The notes beneath the pieces were generated by a model that was given only the letters and a program-made list of their open reading frames with translations, did not search any database and was not told the origin of the DNA. Of a stretch of 64,000 nucleotides of DNA, positions 1 through 9,651 are shown one piece after another (positions within the stretch are counted from its first letter, which is position 1; every line of letters starts with the position of its first letter). Source of the stretch: [Mycobacterium] zoologicum (GTDB lineage: Bacteria > Actinomycetota > Actinomycetes > Mycobacteriales > Mycobacteriaceae); assembly GCF_020172665.1 (NCBI RefSeq), contig NZ_CP083985.1, forward strand, positions 3,302,040-3,366,039, given 5' to 3'. Position numbers and translations under genes: made by a program.

Positions 1-332
1 CGTTGCGCCAATCCTGCTCCGTCGCCCGCATATTGGGATGCAGAACATCTCAATTCGAACATGTGATCGAATCTCGGTCTGCGACACCAGAATCGGCTGG
101 CCAACCGGGAAATGACACTGTTGTGATTAGACACGGGTTGGCTGGCTCGGTCAAGCCGAATGGCCAAATTCCTTACCATCTCGTGATTGATTTTCGATGT
201 GTCCGAGACCGGCGAGTCCGTGTCATCTAGGCCACACCGCCGCGTCGGCGTGTCCTACCGGGGCCCGCTGAGTGGCCGTTGACCCGGTCCACCGCCCCGA
301 GCACCACAGTGCCGCAGGTACTGTCGTGCGCT
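1..332. other. Non-coding left edge, upstream of fbiA
   Basis: No gene is convincing here. An open frame on the plus strand (3-230) begins with TTG, has no ribosome binding site and resembles nothing I recognise. In M. tuberculosis whiB2 is divergent from fbiA, so this stretch may hold the divergent promoters and part of a long leader, but no whiB2 coding sequence is visible inside the window. Confidence 0.5.
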
Positions 333-1328
333 GTGAAGGTCACGGTTCTCGTCGGTGGGGTCGGCGGCGCGAAGTTCCTGCTCGGCGTCCAGAAACTGCT
401 GGGTCTGGGCCAGTTCGCCGATGAATCCACCGGTGCCGAGCACCGGTTGACCGCGGTGGTCAATGTCGGCGACGACGCCTGGATGCACGGCGTGCGGATC
501 TGCCCGGATCTGGACACCTGCATGTACACCCTGGGCGGTGGCGTGGACCCCGAGCGCGGCTGGGGCCACCGCGACGAAACCTGGAACGCCATGGCGGAGT
601 TGAACAGCTACGGCATGCAGCCGGACTGGTTCGGCCTCGGCGACCGCGACCTGGCCACCCACCTGGTACGCACCCAGTCGCTGCGGGCCGGCTACTCGCT
701 GACCGAGGTCACCGCGGCACTGTGCGACCGCTGGAAACCGGGCGCCACCCTGCTGCCGGTCACCAACGACAGCTGCGAAACCCACGTCGTCATCACCGAT
801 CCCGACGACGACACCCAGCGCGCCGTCCACTTCCAGGAATGGTGGGTGCGCTACCGCGCCGCGGTGCCCACCCACGGATTCGGTTTCGTGGGCTCCGAGA
901 AGGCCAGCGCGACACCGGAATCACTCGACGCCATCGCGCAAGCCGATGTGGTGCTGCTGGCGCCGTCGAACCCGGTGGTGAGCATCGGCGCCATCCTGGC
1001 CATCCCCGGTATTCGGGCCGCACTGCGCTCCACGCCCGCGCCGATCGTCGGGTACTCGCCGATCATCGCCGGAAAGCCGTTGCGCGGCATGGCCGATGTC
1101 TGCCTGAGCGTGATCGGTATCGAATCCACCTCGCAGGCCGTGGGCGAATACCACGGCGCGCGAAGCGGGACCGGCATCCTGGACTACTGGCTGGTGCACG
1201 ACGGCGAACACGGGGCCGGCGCCGATGTCCCCGGCGTGACCGTGCACGCCGCGCCGCTGCTGATGACCGATCCGGCGGCGACGGCCGAGATGGTGCGCAC
1301 CGGACTGGATCTCGCGGGCCTCCTATGA
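333..1328 (+). CDS. fbiA: 2-phospho-L-lactate transferase FbiA (CofD)
   Basis: FbiA transfers the phospholactyl (or phosphoenolpyruvyl) group to the deazaflavin Fo, making the (dehydro) F420-0 core of coenzyme F420 in the cytoplasm. The N-terminus carries the glycine-rich GGVGGAKF motif (residues 8-15), followed by the [11 protein letters not shown] and [16 protein letters not shown] blocks typical of CofD. I chose GTG at 333, which gives 331 residues, the usual mycobacterial length; an in-frame start at 279 would add an 18-residue tail absent from the family. The stop overlaps the fbiB start by 4 bp (ATGA), so the two are translationally coupled. F420 made here would serve enzymes such as the LLM oxidoreductase at 50.6 kb. 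Confidence 0.96.
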   Translation: MKVTVLVGGVGGAKFLLGVQKLLGLGQFADESTGAEHRLTAVVNVGDDAWMHGVRICPDLDTCMYTLGGGVDPERGWGHRDETWNAMAELNSYGMQPDWFGLGDRDLATHLVRTQSLRAGYSLTEVTAALCDRWKPGATLLPVTNDSCETHVVITDPDDDTQRAVHFQEWWVRYRAAVPTHGFGFVGSEKASATPESLDAIAQADVVLLAPSNPVVSIGAILAIPGIRAALRSTPAPIVGYSPIIAGKPLRGMADVCLSVIGIESTSQAVGEYHGARSGTGILDYWLVHDGEHGAGADVPGVTVHAAPLLMTDPAATAEMVRTGLDLAGLL

Positions 1329-2665
1329 GCGAGCACGGCAGCGCGGCCCGCGTCGAAATCCTGCCGGTAACCGGCCTCGGCGAGTTCCGGCCGGGTGATG
1401 ATCTGGCCGCCGCACTGGCCCAGGCTGCACCGTGGCTGGCCGACGGCGACATCGTGGTGGTCACCAGCAAGGTGGTGTCCAAGTGCGAGGGCCGGATCGT
1501 GCCGGCCCCGCAGGACGCCGAGGCACGGGATGCGTTGCGCCGCCAGCTTGTTGAGGCCGAGGCCGTACGGGTGCTGGCCCGCAAGGGCCGCACCTGGATC
1601 ACCGAGAACCGTCTCGGCCTGGTGCAGGCCGCCGCCGGGGTGGACGGCTCCAACGTGGGCGCCGACGAGCTCGCCCTGCTGCCGGTCGATCCCGATGCCA
1701 GCGCCGCGGCATTGCGCGCCGCGCTCGCCGATCGCCTAGGTGTCGGTGTGGCGGTGGTGATCACCGACACCATGGGCCGCGCCTGGCGCAATGGTCAGGT
1801 CGACGTCGCGATCGGGGCCTCGGGCCTGTCGGTGCTCAACGGCTACGCCGGGTCGGTCGACCGGCACGGCAATGAGCTGGTGGTCACCGAAGTGGCCGTC
1901 GCCGACGAACTCGCCGCGGCCGCCGACCTGGTCAAGGGCAAACTCACCGATGTCCCGGTGGCGGTGGTGCGCGGAATCTCAAGCCCCGACGACGGTTCCA
2001 CCGCGGCGGCACTGGTGCGCTCGGGGTCCGAGGACCTGTTCTGGCTGGGCACCGCCGAGGCCATCGAAACCGGCCACCGCCAAGCCCAGCTGCTGCGCCG
2101 CTCGGTGCGCACGTTCGCGGGCGAGCCGGTGCCGGCCGAGCTGATCACCGGCGCGATCGCCGAAGCCCTGACCGCCCCCGCGCCGCACCACACCCGGCCG
2201 GTGCGGTTCGTCTGGCTGCAGACCCCCGCCGTGCGCACCCGGCTGCTCGACGCCATGGCCGATCGGTGGCGCACCGACCTGGCCGGCGACGGCAGATCGC
2301 CCGAATCCATCGAAAAGCGCGTCGCACGCGGCCGGATCCTTTACGACGCACCCGAAGTCGTCATCCCGATCATGGCTCCCGACGGCGCCCACCACTACCC
2401 CGACGCCGCCCGCACCGACGCCGAGCACACCATGTTCACCGTGGCGGCCGGCGCCGCCGTCCAGGGGTTGCTGGTGGCGCTGGCGGTGCGCGGCGTGGGC
2501 AGCTGCTGGATCGGCTCGACCATCTTCACGCCTGAGTTGGTGCGCACCGAACTCGACCTGCCGTCGGACTGGGAACCGTTGGGCGCCATCGCGATCGGCT
2601 ACCCCACCGAACCTCCCGAACCACGTGATCCGACCGACGTCGGCGACCTGCTGGTGCGCCGATGA
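1325..2665 (+). CDS. fbiB: Bifunctional F420 gamma-glutamyl ligase / dehydro-F420-0 reductase FbiB
   Basis: FbiB adds glutamates to F420-0 and, in mycobacteria, reduces the dehydro precursor. The 446-residue protein has the expected two domains. The N-terminal half is the CofE-type ligase ([18 protein letters not shown], then [20 protein letters not shown]). The C-terminal part, from about residue 245, is an FMN nitroreductase fold ([22 protein letters not shown]). The ATG at 1325 overlaps the fbiA stop, and the stop overlaps the next ATG at 2662, so three genes are tightly coupled. Confidence 0.96.
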   Translation: MSEHGSAARVEILPVTGLGEFRPGDDLAAALAQAAPWLADGDIVVVTSKVVSKCEGRIVPAPQDAEARDALRRQLVEAEAVRVLARKGRTWITENRLGLVQAAAGVDGSNVGADELALLPVDPDASAAALRAALADRLGVGVAVVITDTMGRAWRNGQVDVAIGASGLSVLNGYAGSVDRHGNELVVTEVAVADELAAAADLVKGKLTDVPVAVVRGISSPDDGSTAAALVRSGSEDLFWLGTAEAIETGHRQAQLLRRSVRTFAGEPVPAELITGAIAEALTAPAPHHTRPVRFVWLQTPAVRTRLLDAMADRWRTDLAGDGRSPESIEKRVARGRILYDAPEVVIPIMAPDGAHHYPDAARTDAEHTMFTVAAGAAVQGLLVALAVRGVGSCWIGSTIFTPELVRTELDLPSDWEPLGAIAIGYPTEPPEPRDPTDVGDLLVRR

Positions 2666-3195
2666 GTTTGCACGGATCCGCGGTCGCGGCGTTGCTGTCT
2701 TGGGCGGCACCGGATTCCGAACAGGACTCGCTGCGGCACGCGGTACTGGCGTTTCTGGACGCCCGCAGCGATGCGTGCGAACGCGCTTGCGTGCCTGGAC
2801 ACATCACCGCCTCGGCGCTGGTGCTCGACCACACCGGCGAGACGGCGCTGCTGACCCTGCATCCGCGGGTCGGCCGTTGGCTGCAGCTCGGTGGGCACTG
2901 CGAGGCCACCGACGCCGACATACACGCCGCCGCGCTGCGCGAGGCAACCGAGGAGTCCGGCATCACCGGGCTGCGGCTGGATCCGCAGCTGGCCGCCGTG
3001 CACGTGCATCCGGTGACGTGCTCCCTGGGTGTGCCGACCCGGCACCTGGACCTCCAATTCGTGGCACACGCCCCGGCCGGCGCACAGATCGGCATCAGCG
3101 AGGAATCGGTGGACCTGCGCTGGTGGCCGGTGGACGCGCTGCCGCCGGACGCCGACGACGCGCTGACGCATCTGGTGGCCGTTGCGACCCAGTAG
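2662..3195 (+). CDS. Nudix hydrolase
   Basis: A 177-residue Nudix-fold protein, probably hydrolysing a nucleoside diphosphate-X compound; the substrate cannot be read from sequence. The Nudix box reads [20 protein letters not shown] then EESG. It has one extra residue before the RE and an Asp at the usual first Glu, a variant common in an actinobacterial subfamily. The start overlaps fbiB by 4 bp, so it is probably co-expressed with fbiAB. In M. tuberculosis a DNA methylase (Rv3263) occupies this place, so the gene is a local difference. A link to F420 metabolism is inferred from coupling only. Confidence 0.85.
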   Translation: MSLHGSAVAALLSWAAPDSEQDSLRHAVLAFLDARSDACERACVPGHITASALVLDHTGETALLTLHPRVGRWLQLGGHCEATDADIHAAALREATEESGITGLRLDPQLAAVHVHPVTCSLGVPTRHLDLQFVAHAPAGAQIGISEESVDLRWWPVDALPPDADDALTHLVAVATQ

Positions 3196-3227
3196 GCGGC
3201 CCGTCACCGCGGCTGAGCCGCACGTGG

Positions 3228-3662
3228 TCAGAGATCCGCGGGGAGGATTCGAAATGCGTTCAGGCCGTCGGTAAGCGGTTTGATGGCGCGGTAGTCGCGT
3301 TGACCGAGGGTGAGGATCCGGTCCGTCTTGTATCGGTCGGCCAGCACCACCCCGACCACGTCGGCCAGATCCAGATGCAGGGCCGCATACATTGCGCGAA
3401 TACCCTGAGCCGCAACGATATCGCTTGGCTTGAGTTCCGCGAGCCGGTACTGACCTTGCGTCATCCGGCCGGCCAGCGCGTCGATGACCTGCACGGCGGC
3501 CGGGAATCCGAGGTCGCGGTGCACCAAGTGATCGAGCTCGGTGAGCACCAGCGGCGATATGGCCAGCGTTTCGGTCTCCATGATCGCGGCGATTCGCGAC
3601 TGCTCGGGCTTGTTGGCATCGAATCCGGCGAACAACGCCGAGGTGTCGGCCACGATGATCAT
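3228..3662 (-). CDS. vapC: VapC-type PIN-domain toxin
   Basis: A 144-residue PIN-domain protein, expected to be a Mg2+-dependent ribonuclease toxin. It begins MIIVADTSALFAGFD, with the first acidic PIN residue in VADTSAL, has an internal acidic residue in LTELDHL, and LDLADVVGVVLADRY with the C-terminal acids. The ATG at 3662 overlaps the stop of the upstream antitoxin by 4 bp, the usual arrangement. A longer open frame reading through the antitoxin region is only a shadow. The target RNA is unknown. Confidence 0.9.
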   Translation of the reverse strand: MIIVADTSALFAGFDANKPEQSRIAAIMETETLAISPLVLTELDHLVHRDLGFPAAVQVIDALAGRMTQGQYRLAELKPSDIVAAQGIRAMYAALHLDLADVVGVVLADRYKTDRILTLGQRDYRAIKPLTDGLNAFRILPADL

Positions 3663-3898
3663 CGGCGGGCCGCACGCTCCTTGATGTGCGCGTAGACGCC
3701 GTCGTCCATATCTTGGGCGTCGCGCACCCGACCGCTGCGAAACACCGGCAGTGGACTTCGCTTGGATACCGGCGCTGTGTCCAACACCATCGCGATACCG
3801 CGCCGGATCAGTTCGGCCTTGCTGACCCCGACCGCCACCGAGTGCGCGTCCAGGCGAGCTTCGAGCTCGTCGGGCAGGTAGACGGTGGTCTTGTTCAT
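3659..3898 (-). CDS. vapB: VapB-type ribbon-helix-helix antitoxin
   Basis: A 79-residue protein with an N-terminal ribbon-helix-helix DNA-binding segment (MNKTTVYLPDELEARLDAHS, then SKAELIRRGIAMVLD) and a C-terminal tail that should neutralise the PIN toxin. ATG at 3898 is preferred; the in-frame extension to 3982 would run through the AT-rich promoter and operator. It is followed by vapC with a 4-bp overlap. Autorepression by the VapBC complex is the family norm, and a palindromic operator lies just upstream. Confidence 0.9.
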   Translation of the reverse strand: MNKTTVYLPDELEARLDAHSVAVGVSKAELIRRGIAMVLDTAPVSKRSPLPVFRSGRVRDAQDMDDGVYAHIKERAARR

Positions 3899-3919
3899 TA
3901 ATATATGGTCCCACCCATG

Positions 3920-3942
3920 CCATACGTATGGTGCCATACGTA
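3920..3942. promoter_or_regulatory. Candidate VapB operator (palindrome plus half repeat)
   Basis: A perfect 12-bp palindrome CCATACGTATGG lies at 3920-3931, followed two bases later by a second partial copy CCATACGTA (3934-3942). It sits 22 bp upstream of the antitoxin start in an AT-rich patch. Tandem dyads are typical operators for ribbon-helix-helix antitoxins. Confidence 0.6.
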
Positions 3943-3945
3943 CAC

Positions 3946-4302
3946 TCACTGCGAGTCCGGCACCCGCGCCCAGGGCTGGCAATTCTGCGACTCGAAGGCC
4001 CTGACCGTGGCGGGAATGCTCGCATACATCGGGCTGATCGACGTATTGGCCTGCACGACATGGTCTTTGGCCGCATCAGGTGTGCTGTAGGTGAACCATG
4101 AGCACATCGACTCCTGGGTCGGCACATTATTGATCCACACGCCGAAAGCCGATCCCGTCCCGCCGGTGTGATAGAGGCCGGGTGCGATATCGGTCCCGAC
4201 CACAAAGACGCCGTTGCCGGGAATCGGGTCAAGCGGATCCGCGGCGGCCGGAGCCGCCATGGCAACTGCGGCGAAGCACGCGGCGAACACCCTGGCGAAC
4301 AT
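3946..4302 (-). CDS. Small secreted protein, function unknown
   Basis: About 118 residues with a signal peptide (MFARVFAACFAAVAM, cleavage probably after AAPAAA). The mature part has the motif VFVVGTDIAPGLYHTGG, seen in many small exported actinobacterial and mycobacteriophage proteins of unknown role, plus two cysteines (SMCSWF and SQNCQPW) that could pair. ATG at 4302 has a GGGGA element about 10 nt upstream; a GTG at 4326 in frame is the alternative. It is absent from this place in M. tuberculosis, and the same-strand VapBC genes suggest a small inserted block. Confidence 0.75.
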   Translation of the reverse strand: MFARVFAACFAAVAMAAPAAADPLDPIPGNGVFVVGTDIAPGLYHTGGTGSAFGVWINNVPTQESMCSWFTYSTPDAAKDHVVQANTSISPMYASIPATVRAFESQNCQPWARVPDSQ

Positions 4303-4391
4303 GGCTATGACTATCCCCGTTGACACTGCGGGTAGGGCGGAAAAGGTCGAGAAGGGTCCGCGCTGAGCGCAGAGTCAGCGCCAGAACAGGC

Positions 4392-5465
4392 TCACACGTC
4401 GGACGAGTACCGGATCCCGCAATCCGGGATCGATACCCCGGGCCACACCCGCGCGCCGCGCAACAGCTCGCAGCGCGCCCCGATGTCGGCGCCGTCGCCG
4501 ATCACCCCGTCGCGGATCAACGCCCGCGGCCCGATCCGGGCGCCGAACCCGATGATGGAACGCTCGATCACGCTGCCCGCCTCGACCTTCACGCCGTCGA
4601 AGATCACCGCGCCGTCCAGTCGGGCGCCCGGGCCGATCTCCGCGCCGCGGCCCACGACCGTGCCGCCGATCAGCACCGCGCCCGGAGCCACCGAGGCACC
4701 GTCGTGCACCCGGGACTCACCGCGCTGGCCGCTCAGCGCCGGTGACGGCGCGATGCCGCGCACCAGGTCCGCCGAGCCGCGCACGAAGTCCTCCGGGGTA
4801 CCCATGTCACGCCAGTAGCTGGTGTCGACGTAGCCGCAGACCAACACACCGTCGGCGAGCAACGCCGGGAACACCTCGCGCTCCACCGAGACCGGCCGGC
4901 CACGTGGGATGGCCTCGATCACCTTGCGGGACAACACATAACAGCCGGCGTTGATCTGGTCGGTCGGCGGGTCCTCGGTCTTCTCCAGGAACGCGGTGAC
5001 CCGGCCGTCGGTGGTGGGCACACAGCCGAACGCCCGCGGGTCGCCGACCCGCACCAGGTGCAGGGTCGCCTCGGCGGCCTGCTCACGGTGGTAGCGGTAC
5101 AACTCGGCCAGGTCCGCCCCGGACAGCACGTCACCGTTGAACACCATCGCGGTGTCGTGGCGCAGGCGCGAGGCCACGTTGGCGATACCGCCGCCGGTGC
5201 CCAGTGGCTCCTCCTCGGTTACGTAGTCGATCTGCAGGCCCAGCGCGGATCCGTCGCCGAACTCGGTGGAGAACACCTCGGGCTTGTAGGAGGTGCTCAG
5301 GATCACGTGCTCGATGCCCGCGGCGGCAATCCTCGACAGCAGGTGCGTGACGAACGGCAGCCCTGCGGTCGGCAGCATCGGCTTGGGCGCCGACAACGTC
5401 AGCGGCCGAAGCCGAGTTCCCTTGCCCCCCACCAGGACAACGGCATCGACTTGCTGCAGTGTCAT
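4392..5465 (-). CDS. manB: Mannose-1-phosphate guanylyltransferase
   Basis: Makes GDP-mannose from mannose-1-phosphate and GTP, feeding lipomannan, PIM and glycoprotein mannosylation. The nucleotidyltransferase motif GGKGTRLRPLT is at residues 13-23, with FNGDVLSG as the metal and sugar site. The C-terminal third (about 250-357) has hexapeptide left-handed beta-helix turns (IGPGARLDGAVIF and similar). Length is 357 residues, matching Rv3264c. ATG at 5465 follows a GAAAGGA ribosome site and overlaps the wbbL stop by 4 bp, so it is the last gene of an rmlD-wbbL-manB operon. Confidence 0.94.
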   Translation of the reverse strand: MTLQQVDAVVLVGGKGTRLRPLTLSAPKPMLPTAGLPFVTHLLSRIAAAGIEHVILSTSYKPEVFSTEFGDGSALGLQIDYVTEEEPLGTGGGIANVASRLRHDTAMVFNGDVLSGADLAELYRYHREQAAEATLHLVRVGDPRAFGCVPTTDGRVTAFLEKTEDPPTDQINAGCYVLSRKVIEAIPRGRPVSVEREVFPALLADGVLVCGYVDTSYWRDMGTPEDFVRGSADLVRGIAPSPALSGQRGESRVHDGASVAPGAVLIGGTVVGRGAEIGPGARLDGAVIFDGVKVEAGSVIERSIIGFGARIGPRALIRDGVIGDGADIGARCELLRGARVWPGVSIPDCGIRYSSDV

Positions 5466-6343
5466 CGACGTCCTTTCGTGATCTTGCGGCGGGCGCTGCG
5501 CACGACCAGCCCGGAGCGCACCGCGAGCGCGCCCCGCATGGTCCGGCGCAGCGGGGCCCGCCACCAACCGGTGTGCCGGTCGGCGAGGTAGGTGTAGGTG
5601 CTGCGGTGATGTGCCGCCAGGTTGGCCGCCGGGTCCTTGCCGGTGGCGTGGCCCTTCTGGTGCAGCACTTCGGCGCTGGGAACGTAGACGTTGAGCCAGC
5701 CGGCCTTGGCCAGCCGGTCCCCGAGGTCGACGTCTTCCATGTACATGAAGTAACGCTCGTCGAAGCCGCCGACCGCGTCGAATGCGGCGCGACGCACCAG
5801 CAGACAGGCCCCGGACAGCCACCCCACCGGGCGTTCGCTGGGTTCCTGATGTTCCTGGCGGTAGGCCCGGGACCAGGGGTTGTTCGGCCACAGCGGACCG
5901 ACGACGGCGTGCATTCCGCCGCGGATCAGGCTGGGCAGGTGGCGCGCCGACGGGTACACCGAGCCGTCAGGATCCCGGATCAGCGGCCCCAGCGTCGCCG
6001 CGTTCGGCCACCGCGAAGCCGCCTCCAGCAAGGCGTCGATGCTGCCCGGGCCCCATTGGACGTCGGGGTTGGCCACGATAAAAAACTCACCGTATTCGTC
6101 GCCCGCCAGCAGGGTCACCGCGCTGTTGACCGCGCCCCCGTAGCCCAGGTTGGACCCGGTGTCGTGCAGCCGGACGCCCGGGTAGCGCTGCACGGCTTCC
6201 TGCGGTGCGCCGTCGATGGAACCGTTGTCGGCCATCAGCACCCGCACCGGGCGGTCGGTGGCCAGCGACAGCGACGCCAGGAAACGGTCCAGGTGCCACC
6301 CCGGTGAATACGTCACCGTCACCACCGGCAGGGCCTCACTCAC
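5462..6343 (-). CDS. wbbL: dTDP-Rha:GlcNAc-PP-decaprenol alpha-3-L-rhamnosyltransferase WbbL
   Basis: Adds rhamnose to GlcNAc-PP-decaprenyl, building the disaccharide linker between arabinogalactan and peptidoglycan, at the inner face of the membrane. The GT2 fold is clear: PVVTVTYSPG at the start, ADNGSIDGAP for nucleotide binding, VANPDVQWGPGS as the metal-binding region, and YMEDVDLGDRLAKAGW in the acceptor loop. It has 293 residues from a GTG at 6343. It shares a transcription unit with rmlD, which makes its donor, and manB. Confidence 0.95.
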   Translation of the reverse strand: MSEALPVVTVTYSPGWHLDRFLASLSLATDRPVRVLMADNGSIDGAPQEAVQRYPGVRLHDTGSNLGYGGAVNSAVTLLAGDEYGEFFIVANPDVQWGPGSIDALLEAASRWPNAATLGPLIRDPDGSVYPSARHLPSLIRGGMHAVVGPLWPNNPWSRAYRQEHQEPSERPVGWLSGACLLVRRAAFDAVGGFDERYFMYMEDVDLGDRLAKAGWLNVYVPSAEVLHQKGHATGKDPAANLAAHHRSTYTYLADRHTGWWRAPLRRTMRGALAVRSGLVVRSARRKITKGRR

Positions 6344-6364
6344 GGCTAGAGATTATGCCGGAGG

Positions 6365-7234
6365 TCATCCGACGAGCGCGGCGGACAGCGCATCGCGCCA
6401 CCCGCGCAGGGGCGCCAGGCCGGCTCGGGCCGACTCGACACCCGACAAGGCTGAGTACGGCGGCCGGGCCGCCGGACGTGGGTACGCGTCGCTGCTGACC
6501 GGACTCACCAGGTCCGGGTCGGCGCCGACGGCGGCGTAGACCGCACGAGTCTGCTCGTATCGGCTGGTCTCCCCGGCGTTGGCGGCGTGCAGCAGCCGAG
6601 CAGTGGGCCAGCCATCTGCCAGGGTCAGCAGCGCCTCGGCCAGGTCCCGGGCGTAGGTCGGTGAGCCAACCTGGTCGTCGACCACCCCCACAGCCGCGCC
6701 TGCGGCGGCCTTGCCCCGCATCACCGAGACGAAGTCGGTGCCGCCGGGGGCACCGGTGTAGACCCAGGCGGTGCGCGCCACCACGGCGTCCGCCGACCCC
6801 GCCAGCACGGCATGCTCACCGGCCAGTTTGGTGCTGCCGTAGACCGACAGGGGCCGGGTGGCATCGCCCAGCTCGTACGGGCGCGGCGGCGCACCGCCGA
6901 AGTCACCGTCGAAGACGTAGTCGGTGGAGATGTGGATCAGTCGCGCACCGGCCTTGGCGCACGCGGCGGCCAGCAGGCCCGGCCCGGTCGCGTTGACGGC
7001 GTAGGCCCGGTCGGGATCGGCCTCGGCGGCATCGACTGCCGTATAGGCCGCGCAGTTGACCAGCACGTCCGTGGGGCGCAGGTCGACGGCGTCCACCGCT
7101 GCGGAATCGCTGATGTCGCACTGGGCGGAGGTGAACGTCAGCAGCTCGCGGCCCTGTTGCGCGGCGCGGGCCGCCAGCAGTGTGCCGACCTGGCCCCCGG
7201 CTCCGGTGATCACGATTCGCTGCCGAGAAGTCAT
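6365..7234 (-). CDS. rmlD: dTDP-4-dehydrorhamnose reductase RmlD
   Basis: Catalyses the last step of dTDP-L-rhamnose synthesis. A Rossmann fold with GAGGQVG at residues 11-17 starts the protein. ISTDYVFDGDFGG and the YGSTKLAGE catalytic Tyr-Lys pair follow. I chose ATG at 7234 (289 residues), which places the glycine motif at the normal distance from the N-terminus; an upstream start at 7276 would add an unconserved tail. It lies 21 bp upstream of wbbL and is the first gene of the rhamnose-linker operon. Confidence 0.94.
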   Translation of the reverse strand: MTSRQRIVITGAGGQVGTLLAARAAQQGRELLTFTSAQCDISDSAAVDAVDLRPTDVLVNCAAYTAVDAAEADPDRAYAVNATGPGLLAAACAKAGARLIHISTDYVFDGDFGGAPPRPYELGDATRPLSVYGSTKLAGEHAVLAGSADAVVARTAWVYTGAPGGTDFVSVMRGKAAAGAAVGVVDDQVGSPTYARDLAEALLTLADGWPTARLLHAANAGETSRYEQTRAVYAAVGADPDLVSPVSSDAYPRPAARPPYSALSGVESARAGLAPLRGWRDALSAALVG

Positions 7235-7327
7235 AACCGTCGAGCTTATGCGACGGTTTCCAGCTTCACCTGGCACGCCGGGGTCCGGCTACCGCCGTTA
7301 CCGCTGTGACACAAGTAGCCTGAAGTG

Positions 7328-8803
7328 ATGCCTGTGCATCGTGTGGCCCGCGTGATTGCCACGGTGGCGGCCGTCTCCGTCGTTCTCGGCACCGGAGTGG
7401 CCTGGAGTCGCGTCCGATCGTTCGAGGACGGCATCTTCCACGTCGCCTCAGCGGCCCTGGGCAAGGGCGGCTCCGACGGAGCGGTCGACATCCTGCTGGT
7501 CGGGATGGACAGCCGCACCGACGCCCACGGCAACCCGCTGACCCCCGAGGAGTTGGCGTCCCTGCGCGTCGGCGACGACGACGCCACCAACACCGACACC
7601 ATCATCCTGGTCCGGATCCCCAACAATGGGAAGTCGGCCACCGCGATCTCCATCCCCCGCGACTCCTACGTCGACGCGCCCGGCCTGGACAAGACCAAGA
7701 TCAACGGCGTCTACGGCGCCACAAAACTCGAGACCGCCGACGCGCTGTTCGAGGGTGGCATGGATGCCCAACAGGCCCAGGCGCGCGGCACCGAGGCCGG
7801 CCGCGAGGCGCTGATCAAGACCGTGGCCGACCTGACCGGTGTCACCGTCGACCACTACGCCGAGATCGGACTGCTGGGCTTCTCCCTGATCACCGATGCG
7901 TTGGGCGGCGTCGACGTCTGCCTCAAAGAGCCGGTGTACGAAGAACTCTCCGGCGCGGACTTCCCCGCCGGCTGGCAGCGTCTCGGTGGCGCGCAGGCGC
8001 TGAGCTTCGTCCGGCAGCGCCACGAACTACCGCACGGCGACCTGGACCGGGTCCGCCGCCAGCAGGCGGTGATGGCGGCCCTGGCACACCAGGTGATCTC
8101 CGGCAAGACACTGTCCAGCCCGGCCACCTTGACGCGGCTGCAGGAGGCGGTACAGCGGTCGGTGGTGCTCTCGGCGGGCTGGGACGTGATCGACTTCGTC
8201 ACCAAGGCTCAGGATCTGGCCGCCGGCAAGGTCGCGTTCGCCACCATCCCGGTTCTCGAGGAGTCCGGCTGGAGCGACGACGGCATGCACAGCGTGGTGC
8301 GAGTCGACCCCGCCCAGGTTTCGCAGTGGGTCGCCGGGCTGTTGCACGAGCAGGAGGCGGGCCACACCGAACAGCTGACCTACGACCCGGAGCACACCAC
8401 CGCCAGCGTGGTCAACGACACCGACATCAACGGCCTGGCCGCGGCGGTGTCAGGTGTGCTCAACGCCAAGGGATTCGGCACCGGCTCGGTGGGCAACAAC
8501 GAGGCCGGTCACGTGCCCACCAGCCAGGTTCAGGCAGCCAATACCGACGACCCCGGCGCTCAGGCGGTGGCCCGGGACCTGGGCGGGCTGCCGGTGGTGA
8601 CCAACGAGGCGGTGCCGGCCGGGGCGGTTCGGGTGGTGCTGGCCGGCGACTACACCGGGCCGGGATCGGGCCTGGGCGCCGGGGACCGCGCGCAGCCGGC
8701 AGGGCTGGCCGGTATCGCCGGGGACGACGATCCGGCGCCCCAAATCGCCGCTCCGTCACCGATTCTGACGGCAGGTTCCAACGACCCGCAGTGCGTGAAC
8801 TAA
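7328..8803 (+). CDS. lcp1: LytR-CpsA-Psr (LCP) family cell-wall ligase
   Basis: LCP proteins transfer lipid-linked glycopolymers to the wall; the Rv3267 orthologue (Lcp1) ligates arabinogalactan to peptidoglycan outside the membrane. The protein (491 residues) has one N-terminal membrane segment (IATVAAVSVVLGTGVAW). The LCP domain contains VDILLVGMDSRTD, AISIPRDSYVD with the conserved Arg, GGVDVCLKEPV, and GDLDRVRRQQAVM. A LytR_C-type domain occupies roughly residues 355-450. ATG at 7328 directly follows a GTG (7325) in frame; either could start it. It is divergent from rmlD, fitting a shared cell-wall locus. Confidence 0.92.
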   Translation: MPVHRVARVIATVAAVSVVLGTGVAWSRVRSFEDGIFHVASAALGKGGSDGAVDILLVGMDSRTDAHGNPLTPEELASLRVGDDDATNTDTIILVRIPNNGKSATAISIPRDSYVDAPGLDKTKINGVYGATKLETADALFEGGMDAQQAQARGTEAGREALIKTVADLTGVTVDHYAEIGLLGFSLITDALGGVDVCLKEPVYEELSGADFPAGWQRLGGAQALSFVRQRHELPHGDLDRVRRQQAVMAALAHQVISGKTLSSPATLTRLQEAVQRSVVLSAGWDVIDFVTKAQDLAAGKVAFATIPVLEESGWSDDGMHSVVRVDPAQVSQWVAGLLHEQEAGHTEQLTYDPEHTTASVVNDTDINGLAAAVSGVLNAKGFGTGSVGNNEAGHVPTSQVQAANTDDPGAQAVARDLGGLPVVTNEAVPAGAVRVVLAGDYTGPGSGLGAGDRAQPAGLAGIAGDDDPAPQIAAPSPILTAGSNDPQCVN

Positions 8804-8813
8804 CGTCGCTGGG

Positions 8814-9536
8814 GTGACCAACCTCGGCTCGGCGATCCTGGACCCCCTCCTGCGCGCCGACCCGGTGGGGCCACGAATCACCTATTACGACGACGCCACC
8901 GGCGAACGCATCGAGCTGTCCGCGGTCACCCTGGCGAACTGGGCCGCCAAGACCGGCAACCTGCTGCGCGACGAGCTCGGCGCCGGGCCCGACAGCCGCA
9001 TCGCGGTTTTGCTGCCGGCACATTGGCAGACCGCGGCAGTGTTGTTGGGCGCGTGGTGGATCGGCGCACAGGTACTGCTGGAATCAGACGGTGACGCCGA
9101 CATCGCGGTGTGCACCTCCGAGCGGCTCGATGAGGCCGATGCGGCGGTGGCCGGTTCCGGCGGCGAGGTGGTGGTGGCGTCGCTGGACCCGTTCGGCCGG
9201 CCGGTGCCGGATCTGCCGGTGGGCGTGACCGACTACGCGACGGCGGTGCGCGTGCACGGCGACCAGATCGACCCCGAGCGCCACCCCGGCCAAGCACTGC
9301 CCGGCCGATCACCCGACGACGTGCTGGCCGCGTGTGAGAAGGCGGCAGCCGCGGCGGGCCTGACGGCGACCGATCGGGTCTTCTCGACCCGGTCCTGGGA
9401 GACCGCCACCGAACTGGTGGACAACATGCTGTCGATATTCGTCGTCGGCGGTTCCCTGGTGCAGGTCGCCAACGCCGATCCCGCAGCCCAGGATCGCCGC
9501 CGCAGCAACGAGAAGGTGACCCGGATATTCGACTGA
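8814..9536 (+). CDS. TIGR03089 family protein (AMP-binding-like fragment)
   Basis: A 240-residue conserved actinobacterial protein, orthologue of Rv3268. It resembles only the N-terminal part of adenylate-forming enzymes (ITYYDDATGERIELSAVTLA, then VAVLLPAHWQTAAVLLGAWWIG), without the nucleotide-binding P-loop or the C-terminal domain, so ligase activity is unlikely. The GTG at 8814 sits 10 bp after the LCP stop, implying one operon. Function is unknown. Confidence 0.85.
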   Translation: MTNLGSAILDPLLRADPVGPRITYYDDATGERIELSAVTLANWAAKTGNLLRDELGAGPDSRIAVLLPAHWQTAAVLLGAWWIGAQVLLESDGDADIAVCTSERLDEADAAVAGSGGEVVVASLDPFGRPVPDLPVGVTDYATAVRVHGDQIDPERHPGQALPGRSPDDVLAACEKAAAAAGLTATDRVFSTRSWETATELVDNMLSIFVVGGSLVQVANADPAAQDRRRSNEKVTRIFD

Positions 9537-9651
9537 CCGACCTCATTTTCCCGCCGAACCACCTGCGCGACCACTGGTGGCGCGGTTATGGTCACGGAGA
9601 TCGTCTTCGTCAAGCGCGCACTGCGCGCAGCAGTTCAGAACGGAGGTCACG

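Noticed and set aside
3..230. A 75-residue plus-strand frame at the left edge
   Set aside because: TTG start without a ribosome site, no recognised family, and codon use unlike the neighbouring genes.
255..875. Long minus-strand frames opposite fbiA and fbiB
   Set aside because: They mirror highly conserved coding sequence on the plus strand; high-GC genes commonly give such shadows.
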